Assembly (NCBI RefSeq): GCF_001698125.1
Contig: NZ_CP013854.1
Location: 1,364,001 to 1,428,000, forward strand
Direction of reading: 5' to 3'
DNA from: Pseudonocardia sp. HH130630-07
GTDB taxonomy: Bacteria > Actinomycetota > Actinomycetes > Mycobacteriales > Pseudonocardiaceae
Length of the DNA stretch: 64,000 nt
The translations under genes were made by a program, and so were the position numbers. This document shows positions 26,717-36,412 of the stretch, piece after piece. Each line of letters starts with the position of its first letter. The first letter of the stretch is position 1. The notes beneath the pieces were generated by a model, which was not told the DNA's origin, did no database searches, and saw only the letters and a program-made list of their open reading frames with translations.

Positions 26717-26923
26717 GCGGCGCGGAACCGGGTCCGCACCCGGTACGGCCCCGCCGAGGCGGGCGGCGTCGTGCCTGGTGAGCGGTCCGGAGTACCCCGG
26801 TCACTCCGAACGGGCGATCGCATCGCAGAATCAAGGCAACCCCGGTCCCACCCGCGCGTCCTAGGAACCGAGGGCGGATGCGTTCTCGACGCTCCCCGAC
26901 GCCTGCCGCACGACTGGAGATCG

Positions 26924-27484
26924 ATGTCCACCACCCGCACGACCCGTTCCCCGCGGCCCGCGGTCCTCGTCGCACTCGTGACCGCGGCGGTCGCCCTGCT
27001 CGGCGTCGGAACGGCTCTCGCCGCGACCCCGACCCCGGCCGCGCAGTCCTTCCAGGAGCAGGCGCTGGTCCCGGGCACCCCGTGCACCGTGACCGCCCGG
27101 GCCTGCGTCGACCTCGACTCCAAGCAGACCTGGCTGTTCGACGCCGGCAAGATCGTCAACGGCCCGGTCCCGGTCGCGACCGGTGGTCCCGGCAAGGAGA
27201 CCCCGATCGGCCACTCCCTGCGGGTGTACCGCAAGGAGGAGCTGCACCGCAGCAACGAGTACACCGCCACCAACGGTGAGCCCGCCCCGATGCCCTGGTC
27301 GGTCTTCTTCCAGGACGGCGGGATCGCCTTCCACGAGGGGCGCACCGACACCCCGTCTGCCGGTTGCGTCCGGCTGACCAAGGACAACGCCATGGCGTGG
27401 TTCAACTACCTGCAGATCGGCGACCAGGTCCAGGTCGTCTCGGCCAAGCAGGTCACCGAGGCCCGGAACGCGCCCCCGGCCTGA
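26924..27484 (+). CDS. Secreted L,D-transpeptidase (YkuD domain)
   Basis: A 186-residue protein from the ATG at 26924 (GGAGA at 26915-26919). A signal peptide (AVLVALVTAAVALLGVGTALA) precedes a YkuD fold: DLDSKQTWLFDAGKIV, PVATGGPGKETPIGH, and a catalytic region with FHEGRTDTPSAGCVRLTKDN holding the nucleophile Cys and upstream His. L,D-transpeptidases form 3-3 peptidoglycan cross-links or attach proteins to the wall. It is shorter than mycobacterial Ldt enzymes and lacks their Ig-like and lipobox parts. The 207-nt leader region upstream holds no element I can name. Confidence 0.88.
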   Translation: MSTTRTTRSPRPAVLVALVTAAVALLGVGTALAATPTPAAQSFQEQALVPGTPCTVTARACVDLDSKQTWLFDAGKIVNGPVPVATGGPGKETPIGHSLRVYRKEELHRSNEYTATNGEPAPMPWSVFFQDGGIAFHEGRTDTPSAGCVRLTKDNAMAWFNYLQIGDQVQVVSAKQVTEARNAPPA

Positions 27485-27500
27485 TCCCGACGCTCACGAC

Positions 27501-27532
27501 AGCGCCCCCGGACCGATCGGTCCGGGGGCGCT
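27501..27532. terminator. Perfect palindromic terminator between convergent genes
   Basis: AGCGCCCCCGGACC-GATC-GGTCCGGGGGCGCT is a perfect 32-bp palindrome between the L,D-transpeptidase and ispH, which converge here. No T tract. Confidence 0.75.
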
Positions 27533-27550
27533 CGTGCGTGGTGGCCCGGG

Positions 27551-28513
27551 TCAGCGGGTGGCCGGCTGGCGCGGCGGGCGCAGCTCCCGGGGCAGCGAGA
27601 ACACCAGCGTCTCCTCCGCCGTGTCGACCTCCTCGACGGAGCCGAAGCCGCGCTCCGCGAGATGGTCGACGACGCCGCGCACCAGCACCTCGGGCACGGA
27701 CGCACCGCTGGTGACGCCGACCGTCTGCACGCCGTCGAGCCAGGACTCGTCGATCTCCTTGGCGTAGTCGATCAGGTACGAGGCACCGGCACCCGCGCCG
27801 AGCGCGACCTCGACGAGGCGCACCGAGTTCGACGAGTTGCGCGACCCGACGACGAGGACCAGGTCGCAGCGCGGGGCCATCGTCTTCACCGCGACCTGGC
27901 GGTTCTGGGTGGCGTAGCAGATGTCGTCCGACGGCGGGTTCTGCAGCTTGGGGAACTTCTCCCGCAGCGCGCGCACGGTCTCCATCGTCTCGTCCACGCT
28001 CAGCGTGGTCTGGGACAGCCACACGACCCGTTCCGGGTCCCGGACCGTGACCTTGTCGACGTCGGCGGCGGACTCGACGAGCTGGATGTGCTCGGGCGCC
28101 TCGCCCGAGGTGCCCTCGACCTCCTCGTGCCCGGCGTGGCCGACGAGCAGGATGTCGTAGTCCTCGCGGGCGAACCGCTTGGCCTCCTGGTGCACCTTGG
28201 TCACCAGGGGGCAGGTCGCGTCGATCGTCTTCAGGTCGCGCCCCTTCGCCTCCGCGCGCACCGCGGGCGAGACACCGTGCGCGGAGAACACCACGTGCGC
28301 ACCCTCGGGGACCTCGGAGGCCTCCTCGACGAAGATCGCACCGCGGTCGCGCAGCGTCTCCACGACGTGCTTGTTGTGCACGATCTCCTTGCGGACGTAG
28401 ACGGGGGCGCCGTACTGGTCGAGCGCCTGCTCCACCGCCTCGACGGCGCGGTCGACGCCCGCGCAGTAACCGCGCGGCTTGGCGAGCAGGACCTGCTTCG
28501 CAGAAGCGGACAT
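27551..28513 (-). CDS. ispH: 4-hydroxy-3-methylbut-2-enyl diphosphate reductase
   Basis: A 320-residue protein with the three Cys ligands of the IspH iron-sulfur cluster in their family contexts: [24 protein letters not shown] and [11 protein letters not shown], plus [10 protein letters not shown] and [14 protein letters not shown]. It makes IPP and DMAPP in the last step of the MEP pathway. It is divergent from the xse gene group. Isoprenoid supply links it functionally to the uppS gene farther along. Confidence 0.97.
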   Translation of the reverse strand: MSASAKQVLLAKPRGYCAGVDRAVEAVEQALDQYGAPVYVRKEIVHNKHVVETLRDRGAIFVEEASEVPEGAHVVFSAHGVSPAVRAEAKGRDLKTIDATCPLVTKVHQEAKRFAREDYDILLVGHAGHEEVEGTSGEAPEHIQLVESAADVDKVTVRDPERVVWLSQTTLSVDETMETVRALREKFPKLQNPPSDDICYATQNRQVAVKTMAPRCDLVLVVGSRNSSNSVRLVEVALGAGAGASYLIDYAKEIDESWLDGVQTVGVTSGASVPEVLVRGVVDHLAERGFGSVEEVDTAEETLVFSLPRELRPPRQPATR

Positions 28514-28645
28514 GCCCCCAGCCTACGGACCACACCGGGCACGGGCAGCCGTACGTGACCGGCCCGACCGGGACGACGCGCTGCCCCACACGGGCAGATC
28601 GTCCTCCCCGCGACACGTGGACCGGGCTGCGGGACACTGGGCTGC

Positions 28646-29224
28646 ATGTCGCCACTGCCGTTCCCCGTGCGGATCGCCGCCGGCCTCGTCGTGACGGCCG
28701 TGGAGCAGGCCCGCGAACTGCCCCGGCACGCCGTCGAGCTGCCGGTGACCGCGGTCAGCCAGGCCCTGCAGGTGTCGATGCGCCTGCAGCAGACGGTCAC
28801 CGAGCTGGCCATCAAGGGCGACCGGGCCCTCGGCGCGCTCCGACCCGGGGACGACGTGCCGAGCTGGGCGACGTTCGACGACGATCTCACCGAGCCCGCG
28901 CTGCCCGACCCGGAACCGGTCGCCGCCCCCGCATCGCGCAACGGCGCCGTGTCGCCGCTGCGACCGGCGCGCTCCGGGATCCCGATCGACCGGTCCGCCC
29001 GCCCGGCGCCGGCGGCACCGGACCGTGGCCCGGCGGCGCCGGGCGGCCCGCACGCCGTCCCGGAGTACCCGGGGCTGAGCATCCCCCAGCTCCGCGGGAA
29101 GCTGCGCACGCTCGGGATCGACGACCTGTCCGATCTGCTTGCCTGGGAGACCTCGCACGAGAACCGGCCGCCGTACGTGACGATGCTGACGAACCGGATC
29201 GCGACGCTGTCCCGGGAGAAGTGA
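28646..29224 (+). CDS. Conserved actinobacterial protein upstream of xseA (Rv1109c-like, possibly lipid-droplet-associated)
   Basis: A 192-residue protein with an N-terminal amphipathic helical region ([20 protein letters not shown], then [20 protein letters not shown]). A variable Pro/Ala-rich middle follows, then a C-terminal helical domain ([38 protein letters not shown]) that resembles a small nucleic-acid or protein binding helix bundle. The same position between ispH and xseA is occupied by Rv1109c in M. tuberculosis (from memory), and such proteins are sometimes labelled lipid-droplet-associated. Function is not established. It overlaps xseA by 4 nt. Confidence 0.75.
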   Translation: MSPLPFPVRIAAGLVVTAVEQARELPRHAVELPVTAVSQALQVSMRLQQTVTELAIKGDRALGALRPGDDVPSWATFDDDLTEPALPDPEPVAAPASRNGAVSPLRPARSGIPIDRSARPAPAAPDRGPAAPGGPHAVPEYPGLSIPQLRGKLRTLGIDDLSDLLAWETSHENRPPYVTMLTNRIATLSREK

Positions 29225-30579
29225 GCACCCCGGCCGCCCCCGACGGCGCCGCGGGCCGGGCCAACACGGCGGAGAGCCCGTGGCCGGTGCGGACCGTTGC
29301 CCGCAAGATCGGCGAGTGGGTCGAACGCCTCGGGACGGTGTGGGTCGAGGGCCAGCTGGCGCAGGTCAACGCCCGGTCCGGGACCGCGTTCCTCACCCTG
29401 CGCGATCCGGCCGCCGACGTGTCGCTGCAGCTCACCGCCCCGTCCGCGCTGGTCCGCGACGCCGGCGACGCGGTGACCGAGGGCAGCCGGGTGATCGTGC
29501 ACGGCAAGCCGTCGTTCTACCTGGGCCGGGGCACCCTGAGCCTGCGCGTGGACCGGATCCGCGCCGTCGGCCTCGGGGAGCTGCTGGCCCGGATCGAGCG
29601 TCTGCCTCGCCTGCTCGCCGCCGAGGGGCTCTTCGATCCCGCCCTGAAACGGCGGCCGCCGCTGCTCCCGCACACGATCGGCCTCGTCACCGGCCGGGAC
29701 TCGGCCGCCGAGCACGACGTCGTCACGAACGCCACCGCCCGCTGGCCGGCCGTCCGGTTCCGGATCGAGAACGTCGCGGTGCAGGGCACGCAGGCCGTCG
29801 AGCAGGTCGTCGGTGCCCTGCGGGCCCTGGACCGCGACCCCGACGTGCAGGTCGTCGTCCTCGCCCGCGGCGGCGGCAGCGTGGAGGACCTGCTCCCGTT
29901 CTCCGACGAGACGCTGTGCCGGGCGGTGGCCGCGTGCCGGACCCCGGTCGTGTCCGCGATCGGCCACGAGCCCGACACCCCGCTGGTCGACCACGTCGCC
30001 GACGTCCGCTGCTCCACCCCGACCGCGGCCGGGCGCAGCCTGGTGCCCGACCTCGCCGAGGAGACGGCGCGCATCGCCGGGCTGCGCGACCGGGCCCGGC
30101 GCGCCCTGCACGGCTGGGTCGACCGGGAGCAGCGCCGGCTGTCGGACCTGCGGCACCGGCCGGTGCTGGCGGATCCGCTGCTGCTCGTCGCCGCCCGGGA
30201 ACGGGAGGTCGCCGACGCCCGGTCGGCGGCGCACCGGGCGGTGCTGCGCCGGCTGGACCGGTCGACCTCCGAGCTGGAGCACCTGACGGCCCGGCTCACC
30301 GCGCTGGGACCGACCGCGACGCTGGCCCGCGGGTACGCGATCGTGCAGCTCTCCGGGACCGGTGACGACGTCCCGCCGCTGCTGCGGTCCGCGGCCGACG
30401 CCCCGACCGGCACCACGCTGCGGATCCGGGTCGCCGACGGGGCCGTCGCCGCGACGGTCACCGCCACCGACGGCACGGGAGCCGCGGGAGCCACCGACGA
30501 CGCCGACGGCACCCACGACACCGGGCCCGCCGCACCCGATCGCGGCCCGACCACGCCCACCGCGGAGGAGACCGGATGA
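29221..30579 (+). CDS. xseA: Exodeoxyribonuclease VII large subunit
   Basis: A 452-residue protein from the GTG overlapping the previous stop. It has an N-terminal OB fold ([20 protein letters not shown]) and a central catalytic region with [39 protein letters not shown] and [22 protein letters not shown]-terminal coiled coil and LARGYAIV segment complete it. With XseB it degrades single-stranded DNA from both ends. The last 40 residues are a variable Thr/Asp/Gly-rich tail. Stop overlaps the xseB start (ATGA). Confidence 0.97.
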   Translation: MSTPAAPDGAAGRANTAESPWPVRTVARKIGEWVERLGTVWVEGQLAQVNARSGTAFLTLRDPAADVSLQLTAPSALVRDAGDAVTEGSRVIVHGKPSFYLGRGTLSLRVDRIRAVGLGELLARIERLPRLLAAEGLFDPALKRRPPLLPHTIGLVTGRDSAAEHDVVTNATARWPAVRFRIENVAVQGTQAVEQVVGALRALDRDPDVQVVVLARGGGSVEDLLPFSDETLCRAVAACRTPVVSAIGHEPDTPLVDHVADVRCSTPTAAGRSLVPDLAEETARIAGLRDRARRALHGWVDREQRRLSDLRHRPVLADPLLLVAAREREVADARSAAHRAVLRRLDRSTSELEHLTARLTALGPTATLARGYAIVQLSGTGDDVPPLLRSAADAPTGTTLRIRVADGAVAATVTATDGTGAAGATDDADGTHDTGPAAPDRGPTTPTAEETG

Positions 30580-30803
30580 CCGAACGACCCGCCGTCGAGA
30601 CCCTGGACTACGAACGGGCCCGCGACGAGCTCGTGGAGGTGGTCCGGGCGCTGGAGGTCGGGGGCCTCGGGCTGGACGAGTCGGTCGCGCTGTGGGAGCG
30701 GGGCGAGGCACTGGCCCGCCGGTGCGACGACCAGCTGGCCGGTGCGCGTACCCGGATCGAGGACCGGCTCGCCGAGGCCGGATCGGAGTCCGGCGACGAC
30801 TGA
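30576..30803 (+). CDS. xseB: Exodeoxyribonuclease VII small subunit
   Basis: A 75-residue all-helical protein with [40 protein letters not shown] and the usual acidic tail, matching XseB in size and pattern. It is translationally coupled to xseA and converges on the DUF4245 gene. Confidence 0.95.
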   Translation: MTERPAVETLDYERARDELVEVVRALEVGGLGLDESVALWERGEALARRCDDQLAGARTRIEDRLAEAGSESGDD

Positions 30804-30826
30804 CCGCGGGGTCAGCGGCTACGCGC

Positions 30827-31498
30827 TCAGCCGCCGGCGGGCACGACCCGGGCCGTGGCCAGCGCGTCGGCCAGGGTGCGGAAGTCCTGCTCCGGGGCGG
30901 ACCCGGTCACCATCGCCCGCACCTGCGGCGCACCGGGCAGGGTCGCGATCCGGAACGGCTCGCCGCCGTCGGACTCGTAGACCTCCCAGGTCAGACCACC
31001 GGCGTCGATCGTGCCCCGGCGCAGCGGCGGGCCCTCGCCGCGCCCGCCCGAGCCGGACTCGGTCGCCAGGATCGCCTCGGCCGTCGCGTCGGTCTGGACC
31101 AGGCTCAGGTAGTCCGCCCCCGGGGTCACGTACCCGATCCGGACGGCGGTGCCGCCACCCTCGACCGGGCCGCGGTCCGTGGAGTTCGCCCGGAAACCCG
31201 GCTCGGGCACCCGCAGGGCGAACGCGGAGCCGCGGGCGAACTCGGTGAGCCGGGCCCCGGCGTCGACCGTCGGCCCGGACTGCGGGTCCTCGACCGGGCC
31301 GGTCGGCGCGAACGAGCACGAGCCGCCGACGGTGAACAGGAGCAGGGCGACCGGGATGAGGATGAGGACGGCGCCGATCAGGTCCCGGACCGACGTCTCG
31401 CCGCGCTCCGGCTTGCGCAGCGCCCGCGGCCCCACCCGGGGTGCGGGACGGGGAGACGGGTCGCCCTTGGCGGGGCCGGGATCCGATGGCGCGCTCAC
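30827..31498 (-). CDS. DUF4245 membrane-anchored protein
   Basis: About 223 residues from the GTG at 31498; a GTG at 31504 is possible but sits too close to the GGGGGA ribosome site. A basic N-terminus ([20 protein letters not shown]) leads into one TM ([20 protein letters not shown]), followed by an extracytoplasmic domain with [19 protein letters not shown] and [21 protein letters not shown]4245 proteins occur next to glpX in many Actinobacteria, as here (divergent, 111 nt apart). Their function is unknown. Confidence 0.85.
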   Translation of the reverse strand: MSAPSDPGPAKGDPSPRPAPRVGPRALRKPERGETSVRDLIGAVLILIPVALLLFTVGGSCSFAPTGPVEDPQSGPTVDAGARLTEFARGSAFALRVPEPGFRANSTDRGPVEGGGTAVRIGYVTPGADYLSLVQTDATAEAILATESGSGGRGEGPPLRRGTIDAGGLTWEVYESDGGEPFRIATLPGAPQVRAMVTGSAPEQDFRTLADALATARVVPAGG

Positions 31499-31609
31499 CC
31501 GCACATGGTCCCCCAGGCATGGCGTCGGTCGCTCGTCACACCTCTTCGACGCTCTCACGTGCGAGGATCGGACCGGCCCCGCTGTACGCCCCGTGAATTG
31601 GAGTCGTCC

Positions 31610-32656
31610 GTGACCCACCCCACCCAGTCGCCCAGCCGTCGCCGTGAGGCTCCCGACCGCAACCTGGCGATGGAGCTGGTCCGGGTCACCGAGGCCGCCG
31701 CGATGGCGGCCGGCCGCTGGGTCGGCAAGGGCGACAAGAACGGCGGCGACGGGGCGGCCGTCGACGCCATGCGCCAGCTGATCTCGTCGGTGTCGATGCG
31801 CGGCGTGGTCGTCATCGGCGAGGGCGAGAAGGACGAGGCGCCGATGCTGTTCAACGGTGAGGAGGTCGGGAACGGCGAGGGCCCGTTCTGCGACGTCGCC
31901 GTCGACCCAATCGACGGCACCACGCTGATGAGCAAGGGCATGCCGAACGCGCTGGCGGTGCTCGCGGTCGCCGAGCGGGGCGCCATGTTCGACCCGTCGG
32001 CCGTCTTCTACATGGAGAAGATCGCGGTCGGCCCGGAGGCCGCGGACGCCATCGACATCACGGCCCCGGTCGCGGAGAACGTCCGCCGGGTGGCGCGGGC
32101 CAAGGAGATCGACGTCGCGGACGTCACGGTCTGCGTGCTCGACCGCCCCCGGCACGACCAGATCGTGGCCGAGATCCGGGAGGCCGGAGCCCGCATCTCC
32201 TTCATCTCCGACGGCGACGTGGCCGGCGCGATCGCCGCCGCCCGTCCCAGCTCCGGCGTCGACATGCTCTACGGCGTCGGCGGCACCCCGGAGGGGATCA
32301 TCACCGCGGCCGCGCTCAAGTGCATGGGCGGCGAGATCCAGGGCCGGCTCTGGCCGAAGGACGACGAGGAGCGGGCCGGCGCGATCGACGCCGGCCACGA
32401 CCTCGACACCGTCCTCACCACCGCGGAGCTGGTCCGCGGCGAGAACGTGTTCTTCTGCGCCACCGGCATCACCGACGGCTCGCTGCTGCGCGGCGTGCAC
32501 TACCGCGGCGGCGGCGCCACGACCCAGTCCATCGTGATGCGCTCGAAGTCCGGCACCGTCCGGCTGATCGACGGCTACCACCGGCTCACCAAGCTCCGCG
32601 AGTTCTCCTCGGTCGACTTCGACGGTGTCGAGGGCGAGGCTCCCCCGCTGCCGTGA
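31610..32656 (+). CDS. glpX: Fructose-1,6-bisphosphatase class II
   Basis: A 348-residue protein from the GTG at 31610 (GGAG at 31600-31603). Motifs: [51 protein letters not shown] (metal and phosphate binding), [20 protein letters not shown]. It is the main gluconeogenic FBPase in Actinobacteria. It is followed directly by an iron box and fumC, so the two metabolic genes are adjacent but probably not one transcript. Confidence 0.96.
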   Translation: MTHPTQSPSRRREAPDRNLAMELVRVTEAAAMAAGRWVGKGDKNGGDGAAVDAMRQLISSVSMRGVVVIGEGEKDEAPMLFNGEEVGNGEGPFCDVAVDPIDGTTLMSKGMPNALAVLAVAERGAMFDPSAVFYMEKIAVGPEAADAIDITAPVAENVRRVARAKEIDVADVTVCVLDRPRHDQIVAEIREAGARISFISDGDVAGAIAAARPSSGVDMLYGVGGTPEGIITAAALKCMGGEIQGRLWPKDDEERAGAIDAGHDLDTVLTTAELVRGENVFFCATGITDGSLLRGVHYRGGGATTQSIVMRSKSGTVRLIDGYHRLTKLREFSSVDFDGVEGEAPPLP

Positions 32657-32675
32657 TGAGGTGAGCCTCACCTAA
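32657..32675. promoter_or_regulatory. IdeR/DmdR (DtxR-family) iron box upstream of fumC
   Basis: TGAGGTGAGCCTCACCTAA, read on the other strand as TTAGGTGAGGCTCACCTCA. It matches 16 of 19 positions of the mycobacterial iron box (TTAGGTTAGGCTAACCTAA) and 17 of 19 of the Streptomyces form with CTCACC. It begins one base after the glpX stop and ends 38 nt before the fumC ATG, in promoter range for fumC. Confidence 0.8.
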
Positions 32676-32713
32676 CGCAGCACGGGGCGCCGGGGTGGAG
32701 TAGACCTGCGCGT

Positions 32714-34114
32714 ATGAGCGCCGACTACCGCATCGAGCACGACACCATGGGTGAGGTCCGGGTCCCCGCCGACGCGCTGTGGCGCGCCCAGACCCAGCGG
32801 GCCGTGGAGAACTTCCCGATCTCCGGCCGGGGCCTGGAGCGCGCCCAGATCCGCGCGCTCGGCCTGGTCAAGGCGGCCGCCGCCCGGGTGAACGGCGAGC
32901 TGGGCGTGCTGGACGCCGACCGGGCCGCCGCCGTCGCGGCCGCCGCCGACGAGGTGGCCGCCGGTGCGCACGACGAGCACTTCCCGGTCGACGTCTTCCA
33001 GACCGGTTCGGGCACCTCCTCGAACATGAACGCCAACGAGGTCATCGCCTCGCTGGCCGCGGCGGCCGGGGTGGAGGTCCACCCGAACGACCACGTCAAC
33101 GCGTCGCAGTCGTCGAACGACGTCTTCCCGACCACCATCCACCTGGCCGCCACCGAGGCACTGGCCACCGAGGTCGTCCCGGCGCTGGAGCACCTGGAGG
33201 CCGCACTGCGGCGGCGCGCCGCGGAGTGGTCGGAGGTCGTGAAGGCCGGCCGCACCCACCTGATGGACGCGGTGCCGATCACCCTGGGCCAGGAGGCCGG
33301 CGGCTGGGCCAGCCAGGCCGGCTACGGCGCGGACCGGGTGCGGGACGCGCTGCCCCGGCTGGCCGTGCTGCCGATCGGCGGGACGGCCGTCGGGACCGGG
33401 CTGAACGCGCCGGACGGGTTCGGCGGCGCCGTCGTCGCGAAGCTGCGCGAGGCCACCGGGCTCGAGCAGCTGGCCGAGGCGACCGACCACATCGAGGCGC
33501 AGGGCTCCCGGGACGGCCTGGTCGAGGCCTCCGGCGCGCTCCGCACCGTCGCGGTGAGCCTCTACAAGATCGCGAACGACCTGCGCTGGCTGTCCTCCGG
33601 CCCGCGCACCGGGCTCGCCGAGATCCACCTGCCGGACCTGCAGCCGGGCAGCTCGATCATGCCGGGCAAGGTCAACCCGGTGATCTGCGAGGCCACGATG
33701 ATGGTCTGCGCGCAGGTCATGGGCAACGACGCATGCGTCGGGTTCTCCGGCAGCCAGGGCAACCTGGAGCTGAACGTGATGATGCCGGTGATGGCGCGCA
33801 ACGTGCTGGAGTCCGCGCGGCTGCTCGCGAACACCTCCCGGTTGCTGGCGGACAAGGTCGTCGACGGCATGGAGGCCGACCTGGAGCGCACCCGCGAGTA
33901 CGCCGAGTCCTCGCCCTCGATCGTCACCCCGCTGAACTCGGCGATCGGGTACGAGGAGGCGGCCTCGATCGCGAAGCAGGCGCTGAAGGAGCGGCGGACG
34001 ATCCGCGAGGTCGTGATCGAGCGCGGGCACGTCGCGAACGGGACGCTCACCGAGGAGCAGCTGGACCGGGCGCTGGACGTGCTGGCGATGACCCGCGGCG
34101 AGAAGCGCTCGTAG
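32714..34114 (+). CDS. fumC: Class II fumarate hydratase
   Basis: A 466-residue protein with the class II fumarase/aspartase signature [11 protein letters not shown], plus [36 protein letters not shown] and [17 protein letters not shown]. It interconverts fumarate and malate in the TCA cycle without an iron-sulfur cluster. An IdeR-type operator lies immediately upstream, so expression probably rises when iron is low. That is how FumC is used in several bacteria that also have iron-dependent fumarase. No class I enzyme is visible in the window. Confidence 0.97.
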   Translation: MSADYRIEHDTMGEVRVPADALWRAQTQRAVENFPISGRGLERAQIRALGLVKAAAARVNGELGVLDADRAAAVAAAADEVAAGAHDEHFPVDVFQTGSGTSSNMNANEVIASLAAAAGVEVHPNDHVNASQSSNDVFPTTIHLAATEALATEVVPALEHLEAALRRRAAEWSEVVKAGRTHLMDAVPITLGQEAGGWASQAGYGADRVRDALPRLAVLPIGGTAVGTGLNAPDGFGGAVVAKLREATGLEQLAEATDHIEAQGSRDGLVEASGALRTVAVSLYKIANDLRWLSSGPRTGLAEIHLPDLQPGSSIMPGKVNPVICEATMMVCAQVMGNDACVGFSGSQGNLELNVMMPVMARNVLESARLLANTSRLLADKVVDGMEADLERTREYAESSPSIVTPLNSAIGYEEAASIAKQALKERRTIREVVIERGHVANGTLTEEQLDRALDVLAMTRGEKRS

Positions 34115-34241
34115 CGGTCGGTCACCGTCCGGGCGCGGCCGGTCAGTCCATCCGCTGTTCACCTGCAGGTACCCGGACGGCCCCCTTCATGTGACACGGT
34201 GTGATCAACTCTCCGATCGCGCCCCCGGATGGACCCGTCGC

Positions 34242-35489
34242 ATGCCCGACCAGCGTTTCGCCTACGAACCGGTGCACGACCTGCGCAGCGGTCGCTTCGC
34301 CGGGGTCGAGGTCGTGCCGCGGCACGCGCACGAGGCGGTCGCGGTGCAGGCACGCGACCGTGGGTGGGGCCTCCGCCAGATCGCCGAGCTGGACGCGGGG
34401 ACGGCGCTGTCCGCCGTCGTCTCCGCCCGGTCCGGCGGCGGCGTCGTACCGATCCAGGTCGACGTCGCCGCGGACACCGTGGTGTACGCCAGGGACCGGC
34501 TGCGGTCCCTGCTCGACGGCAGCGGCGCGGTGGCGCCGCTGCTGGAGGTCGGTCCGCCGATCGCCGCGGCGGTGTCGCCCGAGCACCTGGTCCCCGCACT
34601 GGCGGAGCTGCGCCGGTGGGGCTTCCGGATCGGGCTGGACGGTGCCGCCCGCGGGTTCGGTCCCGAGGTGCTGGCCGCCGTCCGGCCGGACGTGGTGAAG
34701 CTCGAACCGGACCTGGCCGACGGGCTGCTCGACACCGGGACCGGGGCCGCGGTGCGCGCGGTGCTGGAGGTCGCGCGCTCGGTGGGCGTGCCGGTCGCCG
34801 TCACCGGCGTGCGCGATCCGGGCCGGCTCACCGGGCTGTACGCGTGCGGCGCCGTCTTCGCCCAGGGCCCGCTGCTCGGCGGCGCCCGTCCGCTGCCCGA
34901 ACCCGACCCGGCCACCATGCCCGAGCTGGTGTCCCTGCTGCGCGCGACACCGGTCGCGCCGCGTGGCGGCCCGGCCCCGGCGGCGCCGGCGCCCACCGGG
35001 CCCCCGGCGCCGCGGGCCCCGGCCGGTCCGCCGGTGCGCGGGCTGTCCACCCCCGCCGTGACGGTCGGGGCGGACGTGACCGGGGAGACCGCCAGGGAGG
35101 CCCTGCGCGAGCAGCCCGACTCCGCGGGCATCGTGCTGCTCGACGGGATGCACCGGCCGATCGGCTACCTCGACCGCAGCCGGTTCCTGCTCGCCCTGAC
35201 CGGCAAGTTCGGCCACGCGCTCTGGGCGGACAAGCCCGTGCGGTCGCTGGCCGACCCGCCGCGCACGGTCGACGAGCGGACCCCGCTGTCCCGGGCGCTG
35301 GAGCTGAGCCTCTCCGGCGACCCCGCCCGCGGGTACGACGACCTCGTCGTCGTCGCGCCGGACGGGACCTGCCGCGGGGTGGTGGCGGTCGCCGAGCTGT
35401 GGCGCCAGGCGATCCTGCCCGGCAGTCCGCGGCGCCCGGCCGCGGACCGGCCGGCTACAGCGGCGGACTCAGCGGCACGTGCCGGTTGA
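34242..35489 (+). CDS. Degenerate EAL domain plus CBS-type domain protein
   Basis: About 415 residues from the ATG at 34242; an ATG at 34191 is possible. The first 230 residues read as an EAL fold: FAYEPVHDLRSGRFAGVEVV, where EAL is replaced by GVE, then VPIQVDVAADTVVYARDRLR, then FRIGLDGAARGFGPEVLAAV and PDVVKLEPDLADGLLD in the positions of the normal DDFG and K-residue motifs. The metal-binding acidic residues are mostly missing, so it is unlikely to hydrolyse c-di-GMP and may bind it or another ligand. A Pro/Ala linker follows, then a C-terminal region resembling a CBS pair (IVLLDGMHRPIGYLDRSRFL, DDLVVVAPDGTCRGVVAVAE). Its end overlaps the convergent allE gene by 35 nt. Confidence 0.75.
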   Translation: MPDQRFAYEPVHDLRSGRFAGVEVVPRHAHEAVAVQARDRGWGLRQIAELDAGTALSAVVSARSGGGVVPIQVDVAADTVVYARDRLRSLLDGSGAVAPLLEVGPPIAAAVSPEHLVPALAELRRWGFRIGLDGAARGFGPEVLAAVRPDVVKLEPDLADGLLDTGTGAAVRAVLEVARSVGVPVAVTGVRDPGRLTGLYACGAVFAQGPLLGGARPLPEPDPATMPELVSLLRATPVAPRGGPAPAAPAPTGPPAPRAPAGPPVRGLSTPAVTVGADVTGETAREALREQPDSAGIVLLDGMHRPIGYLDRSRFLLALTGKFGHALWADKPVRSLADPPRTVDERTPLSRALELSLSGDPARGYDDLVVVAPDGTCRGVVAVAELWRQAILPGSPRRPAADRPATAADSAARAG

Positions 35490-36306
35490 CGTCCTTGTAG
35501 AGCAGGTACCGGAATCGGCCGGGGCCACCCGCATAGCAGGCCTGCGGGCAGAAGGCGCGCAGCCAGAGGAAGTCGCCCTCCTGCACCTCGACCCAGTCCT
35601 CGTTCAGCCGGTAGACCGCCTTGCCCTCCAGGATGTAGAGCCCGTGCTCCATCACGTGGGTCTCGGCGAACGGGATGGCGGCGCCGGGCTCGAAGGTCAC
35701 GATGTTGACGTGCATGTCGTGCCGCAGGTCGGCCGGGTCGACGAACCGGGTGGTGCTCCAGCGGCCCTCGGTGCCCGGCATCGCGACCGGCTCGACCTCG
35801 GCGTCGCTGGAGACGAACGCGTCCGGCACGTCGACGCCGTCGATCCGGGCGTAGCGCTTGCGGATCCAGTGGAAGTGCACCGGCTCGGTGTCGTCCGGGT
35901 TGCGCACCGTCCACTCCTGCCCCGGGGGCAGGTAGGCGTAGCCGCCGGCGGTGAGCCGGTGCTCGGCGCCGGTGATGCGCAGGGTCAGCGTCCCCGCCGT
36001 CACGAACAGCACGGCCTGGGCCTGCGGATCGCTCTCCGGGCGGTCGCTCCCGCCGCCCGGCGCGATCTCGACCATGTACTGGGCGAAGGTCTCGGCGAAC
36101 CCGGACAGCGGCCGGGCCAGCACCCACAGCCGGGTGGACTCCCAGAACGGGAGCGAGCTGGTCACGATGTCGGAGTTGGTCCCGCGGGGGATGACGGCGT
36201 ACGCGGTCCGGAACATCGCGCGGTCGGTGAGCAGCTGCGTCTGCGGCGGCAGGCCACCGGCGGGGCGGTAGTAGTTCGGCACGGCGCTCCTGACCTCATT
36301 TCGCAT
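35455..36306 (-). CDS. allE: (S)-ureidoglycine aminohydrolase (bicupin)
   Basis: About 283 residues from the ATG at 36306; a GTG lies one codon upstream. Two cupin repeats are visible: the first with LTAGGYAYLPPGQEWTVRN, the second with PFAETHVMEHGLYILEGKA, YRLNEDWVEVQEGDFLWLRAFCPQACYAGG, carrying the Mn2+-binding His/Glu/His set. The enzyme releases ammonia from (S)-ureidoglycine to give ureidoglycolate in allantoin breakdown. No other purine-catabolism gene is adjacent. An inverted repeat just upstream could be its operator. Length is normal. Confidence 0.9.
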   Translation of the reverse strand: MRNEVRSAVPNYYRPAGGLPPQTQLLTDRAMFRTAYAVIPRGTNSDIVTSSLPFWESTRLWVLARPLSGFAETFAQYMVEIAPGGGSDRPESDPQAQAVLFVTAGTLTLRITGAEHRLTAGGYAYLPPGQEWTVRNPDDTEPVHFHWIRKRYARIDGVDVPDAFVSSDAEVEPVAMPGTEGRWSTTRFVDPADLRHDMHVNIVTFEPGAAIPFAETHVMEHGLYILEGKAVYRLNEDWVEVQEGDFLWLRAFCPQACYAGGPGRFRYLLYKDVNRHVPLSPPL

Positions 36307-36324
36307 CACGGAATGCTTCTTCCG

Positions 36325-36337
36325 CTGTCGTGGACAG
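36325..36337. promoter_or_regulatory. Inverted repeat in the allE-ligB divergent promoter region
   Basis: CTGTC-GTG-GACAG, 18 nt upstream of the allE ATG, within a weaker longer symmetry running from TTCCG to GTGAAC. A second short repeat CGGAA/TTCCG lies at 36309-36324. Candidate repressor site for allE. The protein that would bind is unknown. Confidence 0.35.
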
Positions 36338-36412
36338 TGAACGGTGCGACGCCGCGACCGTCAAGGGTTCGCCGGCGCGCGGGATGTCGGGGTCCGCTGC
36401 TTTCATGACGTC

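Noticed and set aside
26717..26923. Possible c-di-AMP (ydaO) riboswitch upstream of the L,D-transpeptidase
   Set aside because: Such switches occur before actinobacterial wall-enzyme genes and a GGAACCGAGGGCGGATG stretch looked suggestive, but the conserved core segments of the motif are not present in order.
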